The notes under the pieces are model-generated. The model did not search any database and was not told where the DNA came from. It saw only the letters and a list, made by a program, of their open reading frames with translations. DNA of 9,058 bases from positions 1 to 9,058 of the forward strand of contig JBBKWG010000112.1 of the NCBI GenBank assembly GCA_037968835.1. Reading direction: 5' to 3'. This document shows positions 1-6,205 of this stretch, in pieces. Within the stretch, counting starts at the first letter, position 1. Each line of letters begins with the position of its first letter. This stretch comes from JBBKWG01 sp037968835. GTDB lineage: Bacteria > Pseudomonadota > Alphaproteobacteria > Rhodobacterales > Rhodobacteraceae. Position numbers and translations under genes: made by a program.

Positions 1-66
1 GTGGAGATGCCCAACCGGGACAATTTCATCGATGTCTGGGCAACACAGGGAGCAAAGCCTTGGTGA
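1..66 (+). CDS. Possible 3' end of a gene entering from the left edge
   Basis: Frame 1 is open from the first base for 21 codons and stops at TGA 64-66; the visible peptide ends in WATQGAKPW. Third codon positions favour G or C, as expected for a real gene here, but a stretch this short can be open by chance. I do not recognise the peptide. A compact dyad follows the stop (GCAGGG and CCCTGC at 73-78 and 81-86) without a T run, so it gives little support as a terminator. Sequence to the left of the window is needed to decide. Confidence 0.25.
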   Translation: MEMPNRDNFIDVWATQGAKPW

Positions 67-463
67 CGATCGGCAGGGTCCCCTGCAGTTCTTGAGGGAG
101 CCCGCCTCCTAGATCTGAGGAGTCTTGTGTCCATTTTCTGCGACGCGCCGGGGCTCATTCACCCATCCCGGACAAAAACCTTCAGATGCTGCACGCTATG
201 TCCGCGACCTGGTCAATGCCGTCACCAATTTCGCTGCAGCTTGCATTAACGTCCTCTCTCCCTGCTGCGATACAGCACGGATTTTTGCAACGTCTCCACA
301 TTGGGATTTCTGCGAGCGCAAGCTGCAAACTTTTGATGGGCCGCTCAGGGCTCTCTGCCGTCATCAGAGGCTTTTTCTCGGATGACCGGTTCGGACTGTT
401 GTTCAGACGTTGCTCTATCGTGTCCATTTGCAATTCAGCCAAAATTCAAGTGAGGCAGGAAGG
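67..463. other. Region without a convincing gene, downstream of the integrase
   Basis: About 400 bases between the possible left-edge frame and the integrase stop. Short open frames exist on both strands (86 to 93 codons), but they overlap one another, carry no recognisable motif, have no good ribosome binding site and look compositionally random. The stretch contains a perfect 9-base inverted repeat, GCAACGTCT at 287-295 and AGACGTTGC at 405-413. No RNA gene and no strong terminator with a T run was seen after the integrase. It may be intergenic DNA or decayed mobile-element sequence. Confidence 0.5.
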
Positions 464-1846
464 CTAGACTGCGCGTCGGCTCTTCAGCGTCGCCACCATT
501 GCAGCTTGCTTCTTCAACTTATCCTGCTCGCGATAGTAGCGCGCCTCGATTATCTGCTCCGTGGCGCCGATATAGTCGGCCACCTGCTTGGCGGTCCACC
601 CCTCGACGTCGCGGAGCTCGGTGATCCTGCTCGCACGCACAGCCCTGTGCGGCGTGATCTTATTCTCCGGCGAGCGATGATCGTTGACGCCAGACATCTC
701 CAGGATCGTCGCGAACGCCCTCGCGTAGGAGGTGACGTGGCCGCTCTTCGATCGCCTCGAGGGGAAGACATAATCCCCATCCCGGGGCTCGCGCCCCTGC
801 CGCGTCGTCCGCCGCCTCCACACGCCACGCAGGATGGCGACAGCGTCAGTAGTTAACACTTGGAGGTGCTTCGTCCCCTGCTTGCGATCCCCCTCTCCGA
901 TCGTCCACGTCGGCGTCTCCGCCTCTATGTCGATCTCGGACCAGCGGGCGCTCTTCCACTCGTTCATTCTCCCCGCTGCGAGGTAACATAGAGTTATGAG
1001 GTCGGCGGTCTCTATCGCCTCTGAGAGATGCCTACCAGTCCGCCCCCTCCCGCCACGGCTCGCGACGAAGCTGCGGAGGGCTTCATGGAAGCGGTCGCAC
1101 TCCTCCGCCGTCATCACACTCTCATCGCCCTTTGGCGGATTGATCTCCAGCTTAGTCGCGTCGAAAATGTCGATGCGTACGGGGAGGCCATACTCAGCGG
1201 CGGCGAACTTCAGCACATTCCGGATGGCGCCCTTCGCGATCCGCGCCGTCTCATGGCCGGGATGTTTCCCCCCGACGCGGCCGCCTACCTTGCCACCATT
1301 CTCTCTCCGCTTCGACGCCTTCCTCGCATCGGCGATGACGTAGTCGAGGAAGGCGTCACCTTCGCGGTTGTCCAGCCCGGTGACCGGCATGTTGCCCCAG
1401 AACGCGGACGCCCTCTCAATAGCCTTCCTCGCATCGCTGGGATTTACGAGCGGCTTGAAGCTGCGCAGCGCTCCCCCTTGGCGCCGCTCGAGGAAGATGG
1501 TGCCGAGCTCGCCGATCGTCGTCGGCACGTTTCCGTTTCCACGCTGTGCCACGCCGCCGCGGCGACCTCGGGAGCGGGCCTCCTCGGCGATCTCGTATGC
1601 ACGCCGGCGGAGCTTTCCAAGCGAGCCGCCGGCGGCGAAGTAACCGGTCATGCCCTTCGCCACCTCCCGCTTAAGCTGCTTGCCGCCGACGCTGATTTTG
1701 AGGGCGACGGTGACCTCGCCGTCCTTCGCGGCGCGGGCGAGCAACGTCCCAGAGCCGTAGCCGCCATAGCCGCCGTCGGTGATGACCTCGCCGGGGGCGA
1801 GTTTCAGGAGGGCGTCCTTAGTGAAGCTCTTTCGTTTCGCGTTCAT
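464..1846 (-). CDS. Tyrosine recombinase / phage-type integrase
   Basis: A 460-residue site-specific recombinase expected to cut and join DNA at an attachment site. The N-terminal third (about residues 5-95, including a PGEVITDGG stretch) resembles the arm-type DNA-binding domain of phage and island integrases. A core-binding helical part follows, then a C-terminal catalytic domain from about residue 245. Catalytic candidates are Arg293 in the AAGRMNEW motif, a beta-hairpin Lys (322 or 326, in RKQGTKHLQVL), His400 and Arg404 in TPHRAVR, and Tyr437 or Tyr438 in EARYYRE. Two points are atypical: His and Arg are separated by three residues rather than two, and the usual Gly-His before the tyrosine is Gly-Ala (YIGA). 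The ATG at 1846 is chosen because it overlaps the stop of the upstream gene by 4 bases (ATGA); the frame could extend to 1903 but would then run deep into that gene. The gene is rich in GC, Gly and Arg compared with its neighbours, which suggests transfer. The family call is firm; the target site is unknown. Confidence 0.9.
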   Translation of the reverse strand: MNAKRKSFTKDALLKLAPGEVITDGGYGGYGSGTLLARAAKDGEVTVALKISVGGKQLKREVAKGMTGYFAAGGSLGKLRRRAYEIAEEARSRGRRGGVAQRGNGNVPTTIGELGTIFLERRQGGALRSFKPLVNPSDARKAIERASAFWGNMPVTGLDNREGDAFLDYVIADARKASKRRENGGKVGGRVGGKHPGHETARIAKGAIRNVLKFAAAEYGLPVRIDIFDATKLEINPPKGDESVMTAEECDRFHEALRSFVASRGGRGRTGRHLSEAIETADLITLCYLAAGRMNEWKSARWSEIDIEAETPTWTIGEGDRKQGTKHLQVLTTDAVAILRGVWRRRTTRQGREPRDGDYVFPSRRSKSGHVTSYARAFATILEMSGVNDHRSPENKITPHRAVRASRITELRDVEGWTAKQVADYIGATEQIIEARYYREQDKLKKQAAMVATLKSRRAV

Positions 1847-2100
1847 ACCTTGTCCTCGCCCGCCGCGCGCCTCGCCGCCTCTTCCTTCACGCGCCTCCCC
1901 CAAGCTATCCGCTCCCGCGCCAGCGCTACAACTCGCTTCATCGCCTCTCCCTCAGTCATCATGGGGCGATCGACGCCGATCGGCCACAACGTCGGAAACG
2001 ACTGAGACGCCGCGGTAGGGAGCGTCACTGTCACGGCGGCGGCGGCGACACCGCTCATCAGGAAGCTGCGCCTCGACATCTTGGTCACGGTCATGGTCAT
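1843..2100 (-). CDS. Small Tat-signal protein coupled to the integrase
   Basis: An 85-residue protein that I do not recognise beyond its export signal. Residues 9-14 are SRRSFL, a classic twin-arginine motif, followed by an Ala/Val-rich hydrophobic stretch (about 17-28) and a plausible signal peptidase site near residue 31 (TAAS). The mature part would be about 54 residues. Its second half is rich in Arg, Lys, Glu and Ala and should form a charged amphipathic helix with no cysteine. The start at 2100 is supported by AGGAG at 2108-2112, seven bases upstream. Its TGA overlaps the integrase ATG, so the two are probably translated from one message and may be coupled. Tat substrates usually fold or bind a cofactor before export, which a 54-residue remainder makes odd; the motif may instead act as a membrane anchor. 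No function is assigned. Confidence 0.7.
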   Translation of the reverse strand: MTMTVTKMSRRSFLMSGVAAAAVTVTLPTAASQSFPTLWPIGVDRPMMTEGEAMKRVVALARERIAWGRRVKEEAARRAAGEDKV

Positions 2101-2107
2101 GGTCTCT

Positions 2108-2112
2108 CTCCT
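2108..2112 (-). promoter_or_regulatory. Ribosome binding site of the Tat-signal gene
   Basis: AGGAG read on the minus strand, with seven bases to the ATG at 2100. It fixes this ATG as the start in preference to the ATG six bases further in, for which the spacing would be too long. The integrase itself has only a weak GAGG-like sequence, consistent with translation coupled to this upstream gene. Confidence 0.6.
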
Positions 2113-2214
2113 CTGCGGCTCAAGCGCCGCCGCATCTGGCCGTCTGGCCGAACCACCTTTCGGAGAAGGTTGGTGGGCGCGGGCTCCCCCCGCACCGCTC
2201 TGGATGCACTGTCT

Positions 2215-2243
2215 CTAATACCGCGCCGCGGAGGAGTTGGCAA
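2215..2243 (-). promoter_or_regulatory. Candidate promoter of the integrase module
   Basis: On the minus strand TTGCCA (2238-2243) and TATTAG (2215-2220) are separated by exactly 17 bases, a fair sigma70-type match (5 of 6 and 4 of 6 positions). It would give a leader of roughly 100 bases ahead of the Tat-signal gene. No transcription start data can be inferred from sequence alone. Confidence 0.4.
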
Positions 2244-2250
2244 GCGACGG

Positions 2251-2288
2251 TGGCACGTTTCATGGCACGGTATCCTGTGCCATAGGAT
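2251..2288. promoter_or_regulatory. TGGCAC repeat cluster, possible operator or recombinase site
   Basis: TGGCACG occurs at 2251-2257 and again at 2263-2269. The second copy lies within ATGGCAC (2262-2268), which forms a perfect 7-base inverted repeat with GTGCCAT (2277-2283) across 8 bases. A second overlapping dyad, ATCCT/AGGAT, lies at 2272-2276 and 2284-2288. The cluster sits just upstream of the candidate integrase promoter, where an operator for element control or recombinase/excisionase arm sites would be expected. That role is inferred from position and symmetry only. Confidence 0.4.
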
Positions 2289-2319
2289 TACTGAGAGTGA
2301 TCTCCAATTCTCTTGAGAG

Positions 2320-2424
2320 CTAACTCGCCGCAAAATGGTGAGAGGAAATATCACTGAAATCCAATAAGATATGGGTCACCGTGCGACACTGCGGAGCATC
2401 GGGGAGGGGGCGGCCCCAGTTAAG
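2320..2424 (-). other. Divergent tail of the GH116 gene, candidate element junction
   Basis: From base 2424 leftwards the GH116 frame no longer looks like the family. It passes through a C- and G-run segment and then an AT-rich stretch before reaching TAG. Neither alternative frame restores a family-like C-terminus, so a simple frameshift does not explain it. The stretch lies between the glycosidase and the integrase promoter region, where an attachment site would be expected if a mobile element inserted here. The exact crossover point cannot be set without an intact homologue. Confidence 0.4.
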
Positions 2425-4572
2425 CCATTCTTCCAGTTGCGCGGCAAAGCTGAAGTTGAAGCCGGGCTGGATTTCAGAGGTCTGAAAGCTCGTATCGTCG
2501 GTGTGCGGCAGAAACTGACGCGCCGTGTCCGGAACACGCGCGAGCGATACGGCCCCCATGCCCTTACCTTCGTCGAGGAAGTTGTTGTGATAGACGGACT
2601 GTAACGCCAGCTTCGCGTTATCGGTCGGGACAATATCGCCGAGACCATAGCGGCGCGCCAGAAACGGACCGAAGAGTTGTTCAATGAACGACGCTTCGGA
2701 AAACGGGCCGTCGGTGTCGACGCGGTAGAAGGAGCCATTGAAGAGACGCGCGCTATAGGCGCTTGTCGCCGCGCTTGCCTGATCGGTCCAGTCCGTCGCT
2801 CGGTGGTGTTCGCCAGCCTCCTCGGCCATCCGGGCACCAGCCAGCAAAGCTGCGATCCAAAGTCCGCCACAATAGCTGGACGGGCCAGTCATCGGAATAT
2901 TGTCGAATGTCTGATCAGGGGTCCCGTCGTTCTCGATCAATCCATCGCCGTCGCGATCAAATTGCTGCAAATGATCTATAGCCACGGCAACCGCCGGAAA
3001 ATGGGAGATGCGCCAGTCCGCGCCCATGCGTTCGCCATCGCGCCAGAGGCACAAAACCAGATCGCAATTCAAATCCTTCCAGATCGTGGAATCCCGATAG
3101 GTGTAGGAATTTGGCATAACGAAGGGATCTTCCCCTGGCGCGCCGAGGTCGTGCGGACAACTGCCTTCAGGGTTCAACGGGAAAACGGTTCGATCCCACT
3201 GGTGCAATCTGGGCGTCGTGTCGGTTTTCAGAAGTTGCGCTGCGAAGTCGCGACTGACCATTGCCGACAGTTCCGGATCGAAACGAGCAACCGCTTCCGC
3301 CGCGTAAACCCAAAGATCGAGCGTATTATAGAGCGCATAGTCGTGACATTCGATCAGCCCGAAGTGCCTGTGACCATCCGGGGAACCGTGCGCCGATGTG
3401 AAAACCGTCAGGCCGTCGATCAAGAAGTAGAGCTCGTTCAGCGCCATGCCGCTTCGATGTGGCTCGGGACCGAGTGCGCGAGACGTCGCGTCATGCCATC
3501 CCGTTATCCGGGCTTGCCAGTCAGAGGCGTTCTTGAGCGCATGTGCGCATAAATCCGCCGCGCTGTTGGCGGTGCGTCCCCATTGATCGGTGTAAGCTCG
3601 ATACCAACGCCGACCCTGGCCGAATGTGATATTGGGCAGGTCCCATGCAAGAGCAAAGGTCACTTCGCAGGATTGGCCAGGGGCGAGTTTCTGCCGGGAT
3701 GCGACGGCACCGGTCGGCAATCCCGGAGTGACATCCCGGAACCCTCCTTCGGTGACGAATCCCGGACCCATGGACGGAAGGTCGCCGGTCTGCATCAATG
3801 ACTGCCAAAGCTCAGCACCATCCGACAACCCGTCAAAGCACAGCGTCCGACTGATTGCCGCGTCCGAATCCGGCTGGACCGCAATTCCCCATTGGCCATC
3901 GCCTTCCTTCGGCTCCGGAGCGGTCCGCCGACGATCGAGGATCACGCCAGTGCCGCCGTCCAGATCCATAGGGCGGTTTTCCAGTCCTGCGGCGACGCGG
4001 CCAGGGCGCCCTTCGGAGAACTCGGCGAAGCAACCGTTCATATTGGCAAAGTGAAAGACCAATGTTGCTTCGGCGTCTTCCGGACCTGTGTTGGTCAAGC
4101 GCCAGCGAAACAACGCGACTGGCAGCGATGCGGTCGTAAGATCGCCCGGGAAGACCGGCGAGAAAGACAAACACTCGGCTACCACTCCACCCAGCGGCGC
4201 GTATTCGTGCCAAGCGAACGGGAAAAGACCTGACCATGTTGGTGTATCTGCCGCGAACGAGAATGCGGCAAGCGATCCGTCCTTGGGTTTCGGCTGCAAA
4301 GCCACGGCGCTCTTATGACCATCGTCGACGCGCAGAATGGAGCCGTTCGAGGGATAGTCGAACTGCGCGACGCCGCCCCCTTTGATCGTCCATCTGGAGA
4401 ACCGACCATCCGACGCTCGAGTGATCCCGCCTGTTCCGATCCCGCCAAGGGGAACGCCTGTCGCTTCGAGCGGTTCGAAAAGTCCTGCCATCTTGGCCAG
4501 AGATTTCGCCGTCGCGTGTCCCGCCGGTCGACGGATCGCTGCAGGATCGGCGGCAAATGGGTCGTTTCGCAT
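2320..4572 (-). CDS. GH116 family beta-glycosidase (glucosylceramidase-like), 3' end apparently truncated
   Basis: A 750-residue enzyme of the family that includes GBA2 and bacterial TxGH116, retaining hydrolases acting on beta-glucosides or related sugars. The N-terminal domain carries the hallmark GVPLGGIGTGG (residues 39-49). In the catalytic domain, the nucleophile candidate is Glu408 in LIECHDYALYNT and the acid/base candidate is Asp557 in DQTFDNIPMTG. Asp419 and His474 fall at the spacing of sugar-binding residues recalled from TxGH116. There is no signal peptide, so it is probably cytoplasmic. Homology seems to stop after SFAAQLEEW (Trp716, base 2425). The last 34 residues look unrelated, and the usual family ending, with a TPEAW-like motif and an Arg that contact the substrate, is missing. 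The ATG at 4572 has GGAG four bases upstream; a TTG at 4593 has only a poorly spaced site. The gene ends next to the integrase module, so the loss may result from insertion, and the product may be inactive. Confidence 0.85.
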   Translation of the reverse strand: MRNDPFAADPAAIRRPAGHATAKSLAKMAGLFEPLEATGVPLGGIGTGGITRASDGRFSRWTIKGGGVAQFDYPSNGSILRVDDGHKSAVALQPKPKDGSLAAFSFAADTPTWSGLFPFAWHEYAPLGGVVAECLSFSPVFPGDLTTASLPVALFRWRLTNTGPEDAEATLVFHFANMNGCFAEFSEGRPGRVAAGLENRPMDLDGGTGVILDRRRTAPEPKEGDGQWGIAVQPDSDAAISRTLCFDGLSDGAELWQSLMQTGDLPSMGPGFVTEGGFRDVTPGLPTGAVASRQKLAPGQSCEVTFALAWDLPNITFGQGRRWYRAYTDQWGRTANSAADLCAHALKNASDWQARITGWHDATSRALGPEPHRSGMALNELYFLIDGLTVFTSAHGSPDGHRHFGLIECHDYALYNTLDLWVYAAEAVARFDPELSAMVSRDFAAQLLKTDTTPRLHQWDRTVFPLNPEGSCPHDLGAPGEDPFVMPNSYTYRDSTIWKDLNCDLVLCLWRDGERMGADWRISHFPAVAVAIDHLQQFDRDGDGLIENDGTPDQTFDNIPMTGPSSYCGGLWIAALLAGARMAEEAGEHHRATDWTDQASAATSAYSARLFNGSFYRVDTDGPFSEASFIEQLFGPFLARRYGLGDIVPTDNAKLALQSVYHNNFLDEGKGMGAVSLARVPDTARQFLPHTDDTSFQTSEIQPGFNFSFAAQLEEWLNWGRPLPDAPQCRTVTHILLDFSDISSHHFAAS

Positions 4573-4603
4573 GACTCTCCGTTTGTCGATCAAGGTCCTC
4601 GGA

Positions 4604-4651
4604 AACGAGGCGGTCGTTAGGAGGGAACTCTAGATTGGCAGATGCCTCGTT
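4604..4651. repeat. Inverted repeat between tRNA-Arg and the GH116 gene
   Basis: AACGAGGC at 4604-4611 and GCCTCGTT at 4644-4651 form a perfect 8-base inverted repeat with a 32-base loop. In a leftward transcript it lies just after the tRNA 3' end and just before the GH116 ribosome binding site. It has no T run, so it is not a standard terminator. It could be a processing or leader structure, or chance. Confidence 0.35.
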
Positions 4652-4659
4652 GCGACAAA

Positions 4660-4735
4660 TGGCGGCCCCGATAGGAGTCGAACCTATGACCTACCGCTTA
4701 GGAGGCGGTTGCTCTATCCGCTGAGCTACGGGGCC
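4660..4735 (-). tRNA. tRNA-Arg (anticodon CCT)
   Basis: A full 76-base cloverleaf on the minus strand. It has acceptor GGCCCCG paired with CGGGGCC, D stem GCTC/GAGC, anticodon stem ACCGC/GCGGT around the loop CTCCTAA (anticodon CCT, reading AGG), T stem ATAGG/CCTAT with loop TTCGACT, discriminator G and an encoded CCA. All stems pair perfectly. The 3' end points towards the GH116 gene and the integrase. Genes for tRNA are common island integration sites, but no long copy of this 3' end is seen elsewhere in the window. Confidence 0.97.
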
Positions 4736-4795
4736 GCTTGAAGCCTTCTCCCCCGTTCGCAGAAAGTTTTCAAGCCAAGGCGTTGTTCTGGTAGA

Positions 4796-4811
4796 TTGTT
4801 AGCGATAACGA
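4796..4811. promoter_or_regulatory. Candidate LacI/GntR-type operator
   Basis: TTGTTAGCGATAACGA is an imperfect palindrome centred on CG with the core GTTA-N4-TAAC, the form typical of LacI-family operators and close to the TGTTA-N4-TAACA type recalled for gluconate GntR sites. It lies 75 bases before the LacI-family start and 60 bases before the divergent tRNA. A weak -10-like TAGATT (4792-4797) overlaps its left edge, which would suit self-repression. Which promoter it controls is inference. Confidence 0.5.
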
Positions 4812-4886
4812 CAAGACGCTGGTTTTCTGGACAAGGCCAGCCTGGACGTGAGATAAGCCGATAAAAAGGGCAGGACTGACATCCCG

Positions 4887-5921
4887 ATGAATGACGAAGT
4901 AGAAATACCGCCGCGTCGTCCGCTGACATTGCGGGACGTGTCCGAAGCGTCGGGCGTCTCGGAAATGACGGTCAGCCGGGTCCTTCGCAATCGCGGTGAT
5001 GTTTCGGAATCCACGCGCGAAAAAGTGCTGACTGCGGCCAAGACACTCGGCTACGTCCCAAACAAGATCGCGGGCGCATTGGCTTCGAGCAGGGTCAATC
5101 TGGTCGCCGTTATCATTCCCAGCATGTCGAATATGGTGTTCCCGGAAGTCATGACGGGGATCTCCGAAGTGCTGGACAATACGGATTTGCAGCCCGTCGT
5201 CGGTTTTACCAATTACCTGCCCGAGAAAGAGGAACAGGTTCTGTTCGAGATGCTGTCGTGGCGACCGTCTGGCGTGATAATCGCCGGTCTGGAGCATAGC
5301 GAAGCGTCAGAGGCGATGTTGCTGGCCGCAGGCATTCCCGTGGTCGAGATCATGGATGTCGACGGCGAACCGATCGACGCGATGGTCGGGATCAGCCACC
5401 GACGTGCTGGACGTGAAATGGCGCGGGCAATTGCGAAGTCGGGTTACAAGAACATCGGTTTTCTCGGAACGAAAATGCCACTGGATCATCGCGCGCGTAA
5501 ACGCTTCGAGGGCTTTACCGAGGCTTTGGCGAAAGAGGGACTGGAGGTCATGGACCGCGAGTTCTACTCCGGTGGCTCGGCGTTGTTAAAGGGCCGCGAA
5601 ATGACGGCAGCCATACTCGAGCGCTCGCCCAGCCTCGATTTCCTTTACTATTCCAACGATATGATCGGCGCTGGTGGGCTTCTCTACTGCCTGGAGAAGG
5701 GCATCAAGGTTCCCGAACAGATAGGACTGGCTGGGTTCAACGGCGTTGAACTGCTTGCCGGACTGCCGCTGAAACTGGCGACCATGGATGCCGGGCGGCT
5801 TGAGATCGGTCGCGAAGCGGCACGCATCATCGCGGGACGCGCCGACGGGACAATTGAAGAGGGCGGGCAACGGGTCGAATTGACGCCCAAGCTGGAACCG
5901 GGCGATACGCTGGTCCGCTGA
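4887..5921 (+). CDS. LacI-family transcriptional regulator, GntR-like subgroup
   Basis: A 344-residue DNA-binding regulator. Residues 13-35 (LTLRDVSEASGVSEMTVSRVL) form the N-terminal helix-turn-helix. The hinge helix follows at 58-70, with the ALASS stretch that inserts in the minor groove. A periplasmic-binding-protein-like effector domain runs to the end. Length is normal for the family. Several stretches (MLSW followed by GVIIAG, then AGIPVVEIMD, and a late IGLAGFNG) closely resemble E. coli gluconate repressor GntR, so the effector may be a sugar acid or related sugar, though this is not shown. The start at 4887 has only a distant AGGA (4872-4875). A LacI-type operator at 4796-4811 suggests autoregulation. 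The GH116 gene lies across the tRNA in the opposite direction and is a possible target, but no matching operator was found directly in front of it. No clear terminator follows. Confidence 0.92.
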   Translation: MNDEVEIPPRRPLTLRDVSEASGVSEMTVSRVLRNRGDVSESTREKVLTAAKTLGYVPNKIAGALASSRVNLVAVIIPSMSNMVFPEVMTGISEVLDNTDLQPVVGFTNYLPEKEEQVLFEMLSWRPSGVIIAGLEHSEASEAMLLAAGIPVVEIMDVDGEPIDAMVGISHRRAGREMARAIAKSGYKNIGFLGTKMPLDHRARKRFEGFTEALAKEGLEVMDREFYSGGSALLKGREMTAAILERSPSLDFLYYSNDMIGAGGLLYCLEKGIKVPEQIGLAGFNGVELLAGLPLKLATMDAGRLEIGREAARIIAGRADGTIEEGGQRVELTPKLEPGDTLVR

Positions 5922-6205
5922 TCGAGAAATTATCTAAAACTACCGATAGAATTCGTCGTTTCGCCGCCGGTCGGTAACGTCACCGCAAGCATTCCCTCGT
6001 AGCTTCTCACAGGGCGATCAGGGAATCCGGTGTCATTCCTCTTTCGCTCTTTGGAAAGCTGAATTGGCCGGAGCGCGAACTTTGAATCTGCTGTCCCATG
6101 ATCTGAATTGCGCAAAGGCAACTGCGCCGGGCGCAAACCAGCGAGCGCAGAAGGCGGGTGAGGGACAAATCCCATCGTCGTTCGGCAACCTGAGTGGTCA
6201 AAATC
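5922..6205. other. Intergenic region upstream of the metalloprotease
   Basis: About 280 bases with no convincing gene; the open frames crossing it on the minus strand run into the protease gene and show no motif. It contains one near-palindrome, CGGTAACGTCACCG at 5972-5985 (12 of 14 positions symmetric, centred on CG), which could be a regulator site. No well-spaced -35/-10 pair was identified for the protease. Confidence 0.45.

Noticed and set aside
73..86. GCAGGG/CCCTGC hairpin as a terminator
   Set aside because: The stem has almost no loop unless shortened to five pairs, and no T run follows.
1028..2005. A 325-codon open frame on the plus strand opposite the integrase
   Set aside because: It is a shadow of the GC-rich integrase and Tat-signal genes: no domain is recognisable, the composition is Pro/Arg/Ala-biased, and it has no ribosome binding site.
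2097..2354. A minus-strand 85-codon frame between GH116 and the Tat-signal gene
   Set aside because: It overlaps the candidate promoter and repeats, is Arg/Pro-rich with no motif, and has no convincing binding site.
2677..3552. A 291-codon plus-strand frame inside the GH116 gene
   Set aside because: The minus strand here encodes the clear GH116 catalytic motifs; the plus-strand product has no recognisable features.
464..4735. A complete tRNA-bounded genomic island within the window
   Set aside because: No long copy of the tRNA-Arg 3' end is found elsewhere here, and the integrase lies about 2.8 kb from the tRNA with GH116 in between.
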